Positions 1 to 8,131 of a DNA stretch of 64,000 nucleotides are shown one piece after another. A program made the translations under genes and the position numbers. Numbering within the stretch: position 1 is the first letter of the stretch; every line of letters begins with the position of its first letter. The stretch is taken from assembly GCA_001725255.1 (NCBI GenBank), contig MEFV01000008.1, positions 62,001 to 126,000 on the forward strand. Direction: 5' to 3'. The notes under the pieces are model-generated. The model was not told where the DNA came from and ran no database searches. It saw nothing but the letters and a program-made list of their open reading frames with translations. The stretch is from Comamonas sp. SCN 67-35 (lineage in GTDB: Bacteria; Pseudomonadota; Gammaproteobacteria; Burkholderiales; Burkholderiaceae_C).

Positions 1-1
1 C

Positions 2-433
2 GTGCTCGCCTGCGTGCGCCGCGGCGTGAACGTGATCCAGCTCAACCTGGACGAGGGCCTGGCGATGTTCGCCGACAACAGCTTCGACGTGGTGCTGCAG
101 ATCGACACGCTGCAACACCTGCGCAACGCCGAGGTCATGTTGCAGGAAACCGCGCGCGTGGGCCAAAGCGCCGTCGTCGCCTTCCCCAACTTCGCCCACT
201 GGCCCAACCGCCTGTCGGTGCTGCGCGGCAGGATGCCGGTGACGAGCCGTCTGCCCTACCAGTGGTACGACACGCCCAACATCCGCGTCGGCACCTTCAA
301 GGACTTCGAGGTGCTGGCGCAGCGCAACAAGCTGCGCATCATCGACGCCTTCGGGCTGGAAGACGGCCGCGAGGTGCGCCGCTGGCCGAATCTGCTCGCG
401 AGCACGGCGGTGTTCCGTTTCGAGCACGATTGA
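2..433 (+). CDS. metW: Methionine biosynthesis protein MetW, C-terminal part (5' truncated)
   Basis: The reading frame is open at the left edge, so this is the C-terminal ~143 residues of a protein usually about 195 long. It resembles MetW, a class I SAM-methyltransferase-fold protein that works with MetX homoserine acyltransferase in methionine synthesis. Visible family features are the segment FDVVLQIDTLQHLRN, the stretch VAFPNFAHWPNRL and the C-terminal part with YQWYDTPNIR. The SAM-binding motif I would lie upstream of the window. The usual partner metX would also be upstream and cannot be checked. The family call is firm; the biochemical role of MetW is less settled. Confidence 0.9.
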   Translation: MLACVRRGVNVIQLNLDEGLAMFADNSFDVVLQIDTLQHLRNAEVMLQETARVGQSAVVAFPNFAHWPNRLSVLRGRMPVTSRLPYQWYDTPNIRVGTFKDFEVLAQRNKLRIIDAFGLEDGREVRRWPNLLASTAVFRFEHD

Positions 434-574
434 CCCGGCGCGGGGCGGCAAGGGAAAACCCGCACTCGCAACGCAGGTTCCCCCGGAAAATCGGCTCGCG
501 CCCCGCTTCAGGCGCCTAGACTGCGTGATTTGGCGGTTTCTCTTGAACCGCGTTTTCCATGGGAGTCTGTCGCC

Positions 575-1042
575 ATGTCACAACGCATTGAATACAAGGA
601 CGCCTCGCCCGAGGCGTTCAAGGCCCTGCTGCACACCGAGATGCAGGTGCACAAGAGCGGGCTGGAAGAGTCGCTGATCGAGCTCGTGAAGATGCGCGCC
701 TCGCAGATCAACGGTTGCGCGTATTGCCTGGACATGCACAGCAAGGATGCCATCGCCCAGGGCGAAAGCACCGTACGCCTTTTCGTGCTCTCGGCCTGGC
801 GCGAGGCGCCGCACCTGTACACCGAACGCGAGCGCGCTGCCCTCGCCTGGACCGAGGCCGTGACGCGCATCGCCGACGGCGAGGTCTCCGACGAGATCTA
901 TGCCGAGGCGCGCAAGCACTTCGACGAGAAGGGCCTGGTCGACCTGACGCTGGCGGTGATCGCCATCAACGGCTGGAACCGCATGGCGATCGCCTTCCAC
1001 TCCAAGGCGGGCGACTACGTGAGCCCGCACGGCAAGAAGTAG
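575..1042 (+). CDS. AhpD-like carboxymuconolactone decarboxylase family protein
   Basis: A 155-residue cytoplasmic protein of the AhpD/CMD fold. The core signature is CAYCLDMH near residues 48-55, a CxxC followed by His that forms the redox centre in alkylhydroperoxidase AhpD-like proteins. The rest is helical and matches the small single-domain family in length. The ATG at 575 is chosen over an upstream in-frame TTG because the family usually begins close to a sequence like SQRIEYKDASPEA. The likely role is peroxide or organic-radical defence, with electrons from an unknown thiol donor. The next gene starts 21 bases downstream on the same strand, so co-transcription is plausible. Confidence 0.85.
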   Translation: MSQRIEYKDASPEAFKALLHTEMQVHKSGLEESLIELVKMRASQINGCAYCLDMHSKDAIAQGESTVRLFVLSAWREAPHLYTERERAALAWTEAVTRIADGEVSDEIYAEARKHFDEKGLVDLTLAVIAINGWNRMAIAFHSKAGDYVSPHGKK

Positions 1043-1063
1043 CCAAGTCGCTACCATCGCGGC

Positions 1064-1522
1064 ATGAGCACGCCGCTGCTGCGCCTGAGCCATCCGCCGG
1101 AGCTGTACTACCTGATCGAGCACCAGGTCTGGGCGCGGCTGGAAGCCGACGGCGCCAGCGCGACGGTGGGCATCACCGCGCTTGGCATCGCGCTCTCGGG
1201 CGACATCTACATGTGCCGCCCCAAGCGCGTGGGCACCGAGCTCGCGCAGGGCGCCACCGTGGCGGTGGTCGAGCTCTCCAAATCCATCGTGGCGGTGAAG
1301 ACCGCCGTCTCGGGAGCCATCATCGAGATCAACGAACGGCTGGAAGAGCGCCCGCGCCTGGTGGACCAGGACCCGTACGGCGCGGGCTGGATCGCGCGCC
1401 TGCGCCTGGCGGATTTCGCGGCCGATGTGCCGCAGCTCGTGCACGGCGACGCGGTGCACGAGGCCATGGCGCGGCACGCGCGCGCCAACGGCGTGCAACT
1501 CGCGCCGCCCGCCGCGCCATGA
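1064..1522 (+). CDS. GcvH-like lipoyl-carrier protein
   Basis: A 152-residue protein with the lipoyl (GcvH/biotinyl-lipoyl) fold: a beta-rich domain with GITALGIALSGDI, then VVELSKSIVAVKTAVSG. By alignment with glycine-cleavage H protein the lipoylated lysine would be K73. It is longer than ordinary GcvH (about 125-130 residues), and no gcvT or gcvP is present here. Its stop overlaps the start of a DsrE-like gene. Lipoate-binding GcvH-like proteins are known in sulfur-oxidising Hdr-like systems, where DsrE/TusA proteins pass sulfane sulfur, so a sulfur-transfer role is possible. That is inference; a stand-alone H-protein paralogue is the alternative. Confidence 0.75.
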   Translation: MSTPLLRLSHPPELYYLIEHQVWARLEADGASATVGITALGIALSGDIYMCRPKRVGTELAQGATVAVVELSKSIVAVKTAVSGAIIEINERLEERPRLVDQDPYGAGWIARLRLADFAADVPQLVHGDAVHEAMARHARANGVQLAPPAAP

Positions 1523-1911
1523 GCTTCACCGAACACGACGCGGCCGGCGTCGCGATCATGCTCTGGTCGGCCGACGCCAGCTGCCCCGAGCGCCTGGCGA
1601 CGCCGTTCTTCCACGCCGCCGCCGCAGCCGCCATGGACGTGCCGGTGGAGCTGTACTTCACCGCCGCCAGCGTGCACCTGCTGATTCCCCGTGTGGCCGC
1701 GCGCCTGCGCGCCAGCGCGCGCGTGAACAAGACCATCGCCGACAACCTGCAGGAAGCGGTGCAGCTCGGCGCACGCCTGTTCGCCTGCTCGGACGCGCTC
1801 GCGGCGCAAGGGGTCGATCCCGCCGAACTGATGCCCGGCTGCGCACGCGGCGGCGCGGTGCAATTCATGGCGCGGGCGATCGATCTGCGCTGGCGCACGC
1901 TGGTGTTTTGA
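1519..1911 (+). CDS. DsrE-like sulfur-relay/peroxiredoxin-family protein
   Basis: A 130-residue protein of the DsrE/DsrF-like alpha/beta fold. The ATG at 1519 overlaps the stop of the lipoyl-carrier gene (ATGA), which indicates translational coupling. The segment VELYFTAASVHLL followed by a helix and RLFACSDAL places Cys90 where DsrE-like proteins carry their reactive cysteine; Cys22 and Cys108 are the other cysteines. The presumed role is binding or transfer of persulfide sulfur together with the neighbouring lipoyl protein. No other dsr, tus or hdr gene lies in the window, so substrate and partners are unknown. Confidence 0.65.
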   Translation: MSFTEHDAAGVAIMLWSADASCPERLATPFFHAAAAAAMDVPVELYFTAASVHLLIPRVAARLRASARVNKTIADNLQEAVQLGARLFACSDALAAQGVDPAELMPGCARGGAVQFMARAIDLRWRTLVF

Positions 1912-1926
1912 GCTTTCTCAAAAAGA

Positions 1927-1980
1927 GAAGCTGCTCACGCCTGCCATATATGGATTCCAACTACATTTTGATTTGAAATC
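1927..1980. repeat. Degenerate copy of interspersed palindromic repeat (copy 1)
   Basis: Just after the DsrE-like stop, the stretch starting AAGCTGCTCACGC and ending TTTTGATTTGAAAT resembles the ends of the repeat seen more clearly at 37021 and 23653. The central palindrome is eroded. It is the weakest of the listed copies. Confidence 0.4.
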
Positions 1981-2020
1981 GTTGCTGATCGTGCGTAGTC
2001 AGCTATTCAAATTCCAGGGG

Positions 2021-2113
2021 CGGAAGGGCATGGGAGTCGAACCCACCCGGCAGCGCGTGGCGCCGCCCACCGGGTTTGAAGCCCGGCCCACCCACCAGGA
2101 TGGTTGCCCTTCC
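2021..2113 (-). tRNA. selC: tRNA-Sec (anticodon UCA)
   Basis: Read on the minus strand this 93-base element starts GGAAGGGCAACC and ends GCCCTTCCG. It has an 8-bp acceptor stem (GGAAGGGC/GCCCTTCC), a 5-bp anticodon stem CCGGG/CCCGG enclosing the loop CTTCAAA with anticodon TCA, and a very long variable arm with paired arms (GGCGGCG/CGCTGCC). A T loop TTCGACT follows. These are the hallmarks of bacterial selenocysteine tRNA. The discriminator is G and the CCA end is not encoded (CCC follows). The gene begins only 8 bases after the selB stop codon, so it is probably processed from the selAB transcript. Confidence 0.96.
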
Positions 2114-2121
2114 ATGTCGCC

Positions 2122-4041
2122 TCACCCGTCGGTGAACCACGTGCAATCCGCGCGCAGCTTGTGCATATCGCCCACGCGGCGCGTGAAGCCGATGCGATCG
2201 AAGTATTCCAGAATCTGAATGGCCCGCTTGCGCCCGAGGCCGGTCGCGTCGCGAAACTGTGCGGCCAGCACCACACCGCCGTGCGCCGCGCCGACGTCAC
2301 GCGCCAGCTGAGCGAGCTCATGCATCGCCTGCGGCGGGTAGTACAGGTCCTTCACGACCTGATGCAGCTCGCCGCGGCGCGCCAGGCGCGCGAGCGTGCT
2401 GCGCACCAGCGGCTCGGGCTCTTTCGCGTCGCGCGCCATGTCGCGCGCCCAGGCGCCCTCGAAGCGCGCGGCGGCGAGCAGCGGCGCCACCTTCTGCGCG
2501 ATGCGCGTCTCGGTCTCGGAAAGCTGCGCGCCGTGCTCGGGCAGGTGCACCACCGCACCGTGCAGCACCACCTGCCCCGCCGCCGCCATGCCCGCGAGCA
2601 GCGCTTGCCAGAGCGCGGGCGGCAGGCGCGGCGCGGCCAGGCGGCGCAGGCGCGCGCTGTCCGGGCCGAGCTCGTCGGGCTGGCGCTCATGAAAGGCCTT
2701 GAGCGCCTGCAGCGCCGCCGCGCCGTGGCTCTCGGTTTGCGTGGCGCCGAGCGCTTGACCCGCCTGCGTCAGCGCGGTGCTGGGTACCCATCCGTCGGGC
2801 AGGCGGGCCAGCCCTTGCGCGGCCGCGAAGCGCGCCAGATCCACGCCCTGCGGCGCCACCGCCAGCAGCGCGGCCAGGCGAGCGGCGCTCGTGGGCTGCT
2901 GCAGCGCGGCCAGCTCGGCCAGGCGCTGCGGCGTGCGCCGGTAGCGCGTGGGCGCGAACGGGTCGAGCACGCGTCCGCCCGCCAGCGTGCGGGTTGCGGC
3001 GCTGTCGCGCAGCAGCACGCGCTCGCCGTGCCAGGCGCCCACCGCGCCCGCCAGCACCAGTTGCACCAGCGCGGTGGCGCCGGGCGCGAGCACGTCGGCA
3101 TCGAGCAGCGCGACGGTGGCGTTGACATGCGCCGCGCCCAGGTGCGCCTGCACGTGCGCGCCCGAGCGCAGTGGCCGGCCCTCGCCCGGCCAGAGCGTGA
3201 GCCAGGCATCGAGCCGCTGCGTCGCCAGTTGCACCGACGGCGTGCTGAGCCATTGCCCGCGCGCCAGCGCCTCGCGCGCCACGCCGACGAGCGCCACCGC
3301 GCAGCGCTGGCCGGCGTGCGCCTGCTCGACCGCCTGGTTCTGCGCGTGCAGGCTGCGCACCCGCATCGTGGGGCCAACGCCGGGCGCGGCAGGCGAGAGC
3401 GCCAGTTCGTCGCCCACGCGCACATGGCCCGCGTGGATGGTGCCGGTGGCCACGGTGCCGGTGCCCTGCAGCGTGAAGGCACGGTCGATCGCGAGGCGAA
3501 AGGCGCGGGGCTCATCGTCCTGCGCCGCGGCGCGCGCCGGCCCGCTCGCGGCAGCCTGCAGCAGCGCGCGCAGCTCGGCGATGCCGGCGCCGGTCTGCGC
3601 ACTGACCTCCACGACGGGCACGCCCTGCAGGCTCGTGCCCGCGAGCATCGCCTCGATCTCGGCGCGCAGCGTGGGCACGCAACCCTCGGCCGCGCGGTCG
3701 ATCTTGGTGATCACCACCGCGCCGCGCGCAATCCCGAGCAGCGAGAGCACGGCCAGGTGCTCGCGCGTCTGCGGCATGGGGCCGTCGTCGGCGGCCACCA
3801 GCAGCAGCGCGTAGTCGATGCCGCTGGCGCCCGCGACCATGGTGTGCACCAGGCGCTCGTGGCCGGGCACGTCGATGAAGCCGATGCGCTCGCCGCCCGG
3901 CGCATCGAGAAAGGCGTAGCCCAGTTCGATGCTGATGCCGCGTTTCTTCTCCTCGGGCAGGCGGTCGGTATCGACGCCGGTGAGCGCGCGCACCAGCGTG
4001 GTCTTGCCGTGATCGATATGGCCTGCGGTGCCGACGATCAT
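2122..4041 (-). CDS. selB: Selenocysteine-specific elongation factor SelB
   Basis: A 639-residue translation GTPase that delivers Sec-tRNA to the ribosome at UGA codons followed by a SECIS hairpin. The G domain is clear: GHIDHGKT at residues 7-14, DVPGH at 57-61 and TKID at 112-115. EF-Tu-like beta barrels follow, and a C-terminal half rich in helix-turn-helix-like segments matches the winged-helix domains that bind SECIS RNA. Length agrees with the family (about 610-640). It sits between selA upstream and selC downstream on the same strand; its client is fdoG in this locus. Confidence 0.97.
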   Translation of the reverse strand: MIVGTAGHIDHGKTTLVRALTGVDTDRLPEEKKRGISIELGYAFLDAPGGERIGFIDVPGHERLVHTMVAGASGIDYALLLVAADDGPMPQTREHLAVLSLLGIARGAVVITKIDRAAEGCVPTLRAEIEAMLAGTSLQGVPVVEVSAQTGAGIAELRALLQAAASGPARAAAQDDEPRAFRLAIDRAFTLQGTGTVATGTIHAGHVRVGDELALSPAAPGVGPTMRVRSLHAQNQAVEQAHAGQRCAVALVGVAREALARGQWLSTPSVQLATQRLDAWLTLWPGEGRPLRSGAHVQAHLGAAHVNATVALLDADVLAPGATALVQLVLAGAVGAWHGERVLLRDSAATRTLAGGRVLDPFAPTRYRRTPQRLAELAALQQPTSAARLAALLAVAPQGVDLARFAAAQGLARLPDGWVPSTALTQAGQALGATQTESHGAAALQALKAFHERQPDELGPDSARLRRLAAPRLPPALWQALLAGMAAAGQVVLHGAVVHLPEHGAQLSETETRIAQKVAPLLAAARFEGAWARDMARDAKEPEPLVRSTLARLARRGELHQVVKDLYYPPQAMHELAQLARDVGAAHGGVVLAAQFRDATGLGRKRAIQILEYFDRIGFTRRVGDMHKLRADCTWFTDG

Positions 4042-4053
4042 AAGCTACTTTTT

Positions 4054-4102
4054 CAATAGCTATTTGCGCTTGTCAGACCAGCGCAGAAGGCCGATCTGAT
4101 CC
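4054..4102 (+). repeat. Interspersed palindromic repeat (copy 2), overlapping the selA 3' end
   Basis: The plus strand reads CAATAGCTATTTGCGCTTG, then TCAGACCAGCGCAGAAGGCC and a GATCTGATC tail. It shares the order TAGCT, GCGCTTG, TCAGA, AGCGC, AAGGCCGAT with copies at 37021 and 23653. The core TGCGCT(TG)TCAGA(CC)AGCGCA is a near-perfect hairpin. It lies antisense to selA and provides its stop codon and last residues. Confidence 0.6.
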
Positions 4103-5532
4103 AGAAGCTGCGCCGGCTTTTCGAGGCAGCGCATGTCCAGCAGCAGCCGGTCTTCGTGAATGCGCCCGATCACCGGCATGGGCAGGGCGCGCAACGCGGC
4201 GCACAGCGCTTCGAGCGCCCGGCCCGTTCCCGCCGCGTCCACCGGTGCGAGCGCCAGGCCGCTGGACGGCAGGCGCTCCACGGGCAGCGAGCCCGAGCCG
4301 ATCTGCCCCTGCAGCGCCACCTGCTGCACGCTGTAGCGCGGCGCCAGCGCAACCTGCAGCGCGGGCGCCACCGCGCGGGCCGTGGCTTCGATCGCGGCCA
4401 GCGGCCGCGTGAGCAGGCGCAGCGTGGGCAGGTCCTGCGTCAGGCGCTCGGGGCGCAGGTACAGCCGAAGCGTGGCCTCGAGCGCCGCCAGCGGCAGCTT
4501 GCTCATGCGCAGCGCGCGCTTCATGGGGTGCGCCTTGATGCGCGCCACGAGATCCTTGCGTCCGACGATGAGCCCCGCCTGCGGCCCCCCCAGCAGCTTG
4601 TCGCCGCTGAAGGTCACGAGCGCGCAGCCATCGGCCAGCATCTGCCGCGGCGTCGGCTCGGGGGGCAGGCCGTAGGCGCCCAGATCGATCAGCGCACCGC
4701 TGCCCAGGTCGGTCACCAGCGGCAGGCCGCGCACGGCGGCGATGGGCGCGAGCTGAGCCTCGGCCACCGCGCTGGTGAAGCCCTGCACCTGGTAGTTGCT
4801 GGTGTGCACCTTCATGAGCAGCGCGGTGCGCTCGCCGATCGCGCCTTCGTAGTCGCGCGGGTGGGTGCGGTTGGTCGTGCCCACCTCGACCAGACGCGCG
4901 CCCACGCTCTGCATCACGTCGGGCATGCGGAATGCGCCGCCGATCTCGACGAGCTCGCCGCGCGAAACGATCACCTCGCGCCCGCTGGCGAGCGCCGCCA
5001 GCGTGAGCAGCACGGCCGCCGCGTTGTTGTTCACCACCGTCGCGGCCTCGGCCCCGGTGAGCTCGCACAGCAGGCCTTCGACGATGCTGTCGCGGTCGCC
5101 GCGCCGGCCCGTGACCAGATCGAACTCCAGGTCGTTGGGCGCGGCCATCATCGCGGTGATGTGCGCGATGGCGGCTTCGGGCAGCAGCGCGCGCCCGAGG
5201 TTGGTGTGCAGCACCGTGCCCGTGAGGTTGAGCACGGTGCGCATGCGTGGCGCCAGGCGCTCGTGCACGCGCCGCGCCAGGGCATCGGCCAGCGCATCGT
5301 GCGCCAGCGCGTCCACGCTCAGGCCACCAGCGATGGCCCGCGCACGCAGCTCGGTCAGCAGCGCGCGCGCCGTCTGGGCCACCAGCGTGTGGCCATGCGC
5401 CAGGGCCAGCGCCTGCACGGCCGACAGGCGCAGAAGACGATCGAGCGCAGGCAGATCCTGCGGCCGGGCGGCGTTCGATGGTTGGGGTTCAGCCGACGAA
5501 CCGTGAACCACGGATTCTTCAGGCAGCAGCAT
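4060..5532 (-). CDS. selA: L-seryl-tRNA(Sec) selenium transferase SelA
   Basis: A 490-residue PLP enzyme converting seryl-tRNA(Sec) to selenocysteinyl-tRNA(Sec) with selenophosphate. The PLP lysine is K312 in TFSGDKLLGG; TGTVLHTNLGRALL near residues 104-117 and the VVNNNAAAVLLTL segment near 166 are typical of SelA. The ATG at 5532 shares one base with the fdhE stop (TGATG), so the two genes are coupled. The last ~15 codons and the TAG stop lie inside a copy of the interspersed repeat (4054-4102), so the extreme C-terminus is probably lineage-specific. No selD is visible to supply selenophosphate. Confidence 0.96.
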   Translation of the reverse strand: MLLPEESVVHGSSAEPQPSNAARPQDLPALDRLLRLSAVQALALAHGHTLVAQTARALLTELRARAIAGGLSVDALAHDALADALARRVHERLAPRMRTVLNLTGTVLHTNLGRALLPEAAIAHITAMMAAPNDLEFDLVTGRRGDRDSIVEGLLCELTGAEAATVVNNNAAAVLLTLAALASGREVIVSRGELVEIGGAFRMPDVMQSVGARLVEVGTTNRTHPRDYEGAIGERTALLMKVHTSNYQVQGFTSAVAEAQLAPIAAVRGLPLVTDLGSGALIDLGAYGLPPEPTPRQMLADGCALVTFSGDKLLGGPQAGLIVGRKDLVARIKAHPMKRALRMSKLPLAALEATLRLYLRPERLTQDLPTLRLLTRPLAAIEATARAVAPALQVALAPRYSVQQVALQGQIGSGSLPVERLPSSGLALAPVDAAGTGRALEALCAALRALPMPVIGRIHEDRLLLDMRCLEKPAQLLDQIGLLRWSDKRK

Positions 5533-6527
5533 CAGGAGGCTCCCGGTTCGGCTTCAGGGTCGCCAAAGAGCAGCAGCATGTTGGTGCCGCTGCGCACGTA
5601 GCCCTCCTCGGACACCAGCAGATCGAGCGTGAGCGTGGCCAGATCGTCCGCCACGGGCTCGACGTGCACCTCGCGCGCCATGTGCATGGTCTTGAGGTAA
5701 TGGTGGCATTCGTCGCAGGTCTCGGCCTCGATCGCGGGCGCCTTCTCGGGCTCGGCGGCGGCCTGGGCGGGCTGCAGGCCGCGGTAACGCACGCTCTTGT
5801 CGGAAAAACACTGCGTGCACTGCACGCGCTCCATCAGCCACTGCGTGCCGCACAGGCTGCAGCACAGGTAGCGCTGGCCTTCCTGCCGGCCGCCCACGCG
5901 CGTGAGGCTGGCCACCGGGGCGCTGCCGCAGCAGGGGCAGCGGTTGCTGTTCTCGACCGGGTGAAAGACCGTCGGGCCCAGCGCGCTGGTGCGCGTGACC
6001 AGGTGCGCCCAATAGAGCTGCAGGCCCGCGGCGATGAGCGGCGCCGTGGCCAGGTCGAGCCCCAGCGTGATGCCCGCGAGCAGCCGGTCGGCCTGCTGCT
6101 CCAGCGTCTGGTCGGGCAGGCCGATGACGGCCGACACGCCGGTGCGCGCCGGGCTGTCGGCCGGGAGCTTGCCCAGCACCTGCGCCAGCAGCGCGCGCAA
6201 TTCGCCGCGCCAGGCCGGATCGCGCGGCCAGGCCTCGGTGGCCAGCAGGGCCCGCCCTTCGGCCGCGGCCGCGTCGATCTGTTCCTGCGTGGGCAGCGGC
6301 ACCGGCGCGAACCCGGACAGGCGCGCATGCTGCGCCTCGCAGACCACGGCCATGAACATCAGGTAGTCGTGCATGGGGTGGCCCGCGGCCTTCTGGCGCA
6401 GGCGCAGCGCGCGCTCGGCAAACAGGCCGGCGCGCTTGGGCAGGAGCAGCAGCGGTACGTCGATCGACGAGCGCAGTGCAATCTCTTCGGGCGTGTGCTG
6501 AAACGGTTGGTAGTCGGGCGAGTTCAA
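5532..6527 (-). CDS. fdhE: Formate dehydrogenase accessory protein FdhE
   Basis: A 331-residue cytoplasmic protein needed for activity of respiratory formate dehydrogenases; family members are rubredoxin-like iron-binding chaperones. The C-terminal half carries paired zinc-ribbon/rubredoxin-type knuckles: CPCC at 197-200, CCSLC at 222-226, CTQC at 237-240 and CDEC near 273. Length fits E. coli FdhE (309) with short insertions. It starts downstream of the fdoGHI terminator and is coupled to selA by a one-base overlap, linking selenocysteine synthesis directly to formate dehydrogenase maturation. Confidence 0.93.
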   Translation of the reverse strand: MNSPDYQPFQHTPEEIALRSSIDVPLLLLPKRAGLFAERALRLRQKAAGHPMHDYLMFMAVVCEAQHARLSGFAPVPLPTQEQIDAAAAEGRALLATEAWPRDPAWRGELRALLAQVLGKLPADSPARTGVSAVIGLPDQTLEQQADRLLAGITLGLDLATAPLIAAGLQLYWAHLVTRTSALGPTVFHPVENSNRCPCCGSAPVASLTRVGGRQEGQRYLCCSLCGTQWLMERVQCTQCFSDKSVRYRGLQPAQAAAEPEKAPAIEAETCDECHHYLKTMHMAREVHVEPVADDLATLTLDLLVSEEGYVRSGTNMLLLFGDPEAEPGAS

Positions 6528-6539
6528 GGGCGTATCGGC

Positions 6540-6584
6540 AAAAAAAGAAGCTGCCCCGGCGCATCAGGCGCCCGCAGGCAGCTT
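6540..6584 (-). terminator. Rho-independent terminator after fdoI
   Basis: On the minus strand the arms AAGCTGCC (6584-6577) and GGCAGCTT (6555-6548), with an inner GGGCGCC/GCGCC pairing, form a long GC-rich hairpin followed by CTTTTTTT at 6547-6540. It lies 23 bases after the fdoI stop and 13 bases before the fdhE start. It should end or attenuate fdoGHI transcripts before the fdhE-selA-selB-selC genes. Confidence 0.8.
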
Positions 6585-6606
6585 GGGGTTCAACAAAAGG
6601 GTTTCT

Positions 6607-7239
6607 TCATTTCCTGGAGGCCTTCATCTGGTCGCGATACCAGAGCGGATGGTGGTGCCTGGCCCAGGCCGCGCTCACCTTGCCGCGCACCATCGCGCCC
6701 AGCGTGCCCTTGACCCAGATGGCCGCATAGGCATGCACGATCACCCCGAGCACGAGGATGAAGGCCGCCAGCGCATGCACCAGCACGGCCACGCGCTGCA
6801 GCGGGATTGGCACGCTGGCGGCGAACCAGGCCTGCCAGAACATGACCCCCGTCACCAGCAGCACGATGAGGCACAGCGTGAACACCCAGAAGACGAACTT
6901 CTGTCCGCCGTTGTACTTGCCCACGGCGGGCATCTTCGCGGCATTGCCCTGGGCGATCAGCGTGCCGGCCTTTGCCAGCCACTCGGAGTCTTCCTTGTGC
7001 CAGATGTTGGCCCCCACGAACATGAAGAACATGCCCAGGAACAGCACGAACATCGCGATGCCGAGGTAGGGATGCAGGATGCGCGTCCACTGCGGGCCGC
7101 CCAGCAGGTTGGTGAGCCAGAACAGCGCCGGGTGAAAGAGCGCGAAGCCCGAGGCGGCCGCGAGCACGAAGCACGTGACCACCGCCCAGTGGTTGGAGCG
7201 CTGGCCCGCGTCGTAGCGTTGCAATTGAGGGGTTTTCAT
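6607..7239 (-). CDS. fdoI: Formate dehydrogenase gamma subunit (cytochrome b556)
   Basis: A 210-residue inner-membrane protein that anchors formate dehydrogenase-N/O and passes electrons through two haems b to quinone. About four membrane helices are visible, near residues 18-35, 55-76, 115-135 and 150-170. Haem-ligand candidates are His17 in RSNHW, His57 in ILHPYLG and His154/His168 in the last helices. Its ATG overlaps the fdoH stop (ATGA), showing translational coupling. Length matches E. coli FdoI (211). It is the last gene before the terminator. Confidence 0.95.
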   Translation of the reverse strand: MKTPQLQRYDAGQRSNHWAVVTCFVLAAASGFALFHPALFWLTNLLGGPQWTRILHPYLGIAMFVLFLGMFFMFVGANIWHKEDSEWLAKAGTLIAQGNAAKMPAVGKYNGGQKFVFWVFTLCLIVLLVTGVMFWQAWFAASVPIPLQRVAVLVHALAAFILVLGVIVHAYAAIWVKGTLGAMVRGKVSAAWARHHHPLWYRDQMKASRK

Positions 7240-8129
7240 GACCGGTCTCCTTGCGTGCTGTCCTCGGTTTCATCCTCGGGGGCCTCCAGCGGCCCCTTGC
7301 GCAGGTAGTGGAACCACCCGGCAAACGCCGCGCCCGCCATGACCGCCAGGCCGATGGGCTTGGCCAGCCCCTTCCAGAGCGAGACCATGGGGCTGATGCT
7401 CGGATCGCGCGGCAGACCCGTGAGCTCGGGCCGGTCGGCGTGCTTGAGCACGTACATGACGTGCGTGCCGCCCACGCCCGCCGGGTTGTAGACCCCGGCG
7501 TTCTTGTAGCCGCGCTCCTTGAGCTCGGCGGTGCGCTGCACCGCGTGCTCCAGCATGTCTTCCTTGGGCCCGAAGGTGATGGCGCCCGTGGGACAAGCCT
7601 TGACGCAGGCGGGTTCGATCCCCTCGCTCACCCGGTCGGAGCACAAGGAGCATTTGTACGCCTTGTTGTCCTTGGGGCTGATGCGCGGGATGTCGAACGG
7701 GCAGCCCTTGATGCAGTAGCCGCAGCCGATGCAGTGCTCGCTGATGAAGTCCACGATGCCGTTGGAGTACTTGACGATGGCACCGGGCGAAGGGCAGGCC
7801 TTCAGGCACCCCGGGTCCTCGCAGTGCATGCAGCCGTCCTTGCGGATCAGCCATTCGAGATGGTCCTGCTCGGGCTCGACCTCGAAGTAACGCATCAGCG
7901 TCCACGTCTGGCCGGACAGGTCGGCCGGGTTGTCGTAGACGCCGATGTTGGTGCCCACATCGTCGCGCAGGTCGTTCCACTCCGAGCACGCCACCTGGCA
8001 GGCCTTGCAGCCTATGCACTTGGAGACGTCGATCAGCTTGGCGACCTCCGTCACGTGGGTGCGCGCCTGGGGCGGCGGTGTCGTCGTGGCCGAGCGGGCG
8101 ACCACATCCAGTGATTGCAGACTCGACAT
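7236..8129 (-). CDS. fdoH: Formate dehydrogenase iron-sulfur (beta) subunit
   Basis: A 297-residue electron-transfer subunit with four [4Fe-4S] clusters linking the molybdenum/tungsten subunit to the membrane cytochrome. Cysteine clusters appear in order: [11 protein letters not shown] at 38-48, [13 protein letters not shown] near 100, [11 protein letters not shown] near 133, and CSLC followed by CVKAC near 155-180. The C-terminus carries one membrane helix ([20 protein letters not shown]), as in E. coli FdoH/FdnH. Gene order alpha-beta-gamma with 2-base gap and 4-base overlap is that of the fdo/fdn operons. Confidence 0.96.
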   Translation of the reverse strand: MSSLQSLDVVARSATTTPPPQARTHVTEVAKLIDVSKCIGCKACQVACSEWNDLRDDVGTNIGVYDNPADLSGQTWTLMRYFEVEPEQDHLEWLIRKDGCMHCEDPGCLKACPSPGAIVKYSNGIVDFISEHCIGCGYCIKGCPFDIPRISPKDNKAYKCSLCSDRVSEGIEPACVKACPTGAITFGPKEDMLEHAVQRTAELKERGYKNAGVYNPAGVGGTHVMYVLKHADRPELTGLPRDPSISPMVSLWKGLAKPIGLAVMAGAAFAGWFHYLRKGPLEAPEDETEDSTQGDRS

Positions 8130-8131
8130 GG

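Noticed and set aside
2104..4059. 651-residue open frame on the plus strand
   Set aside because: It is the antisense shadow of selB; composition is Arg/Ala/His-rich with no domain pattern.
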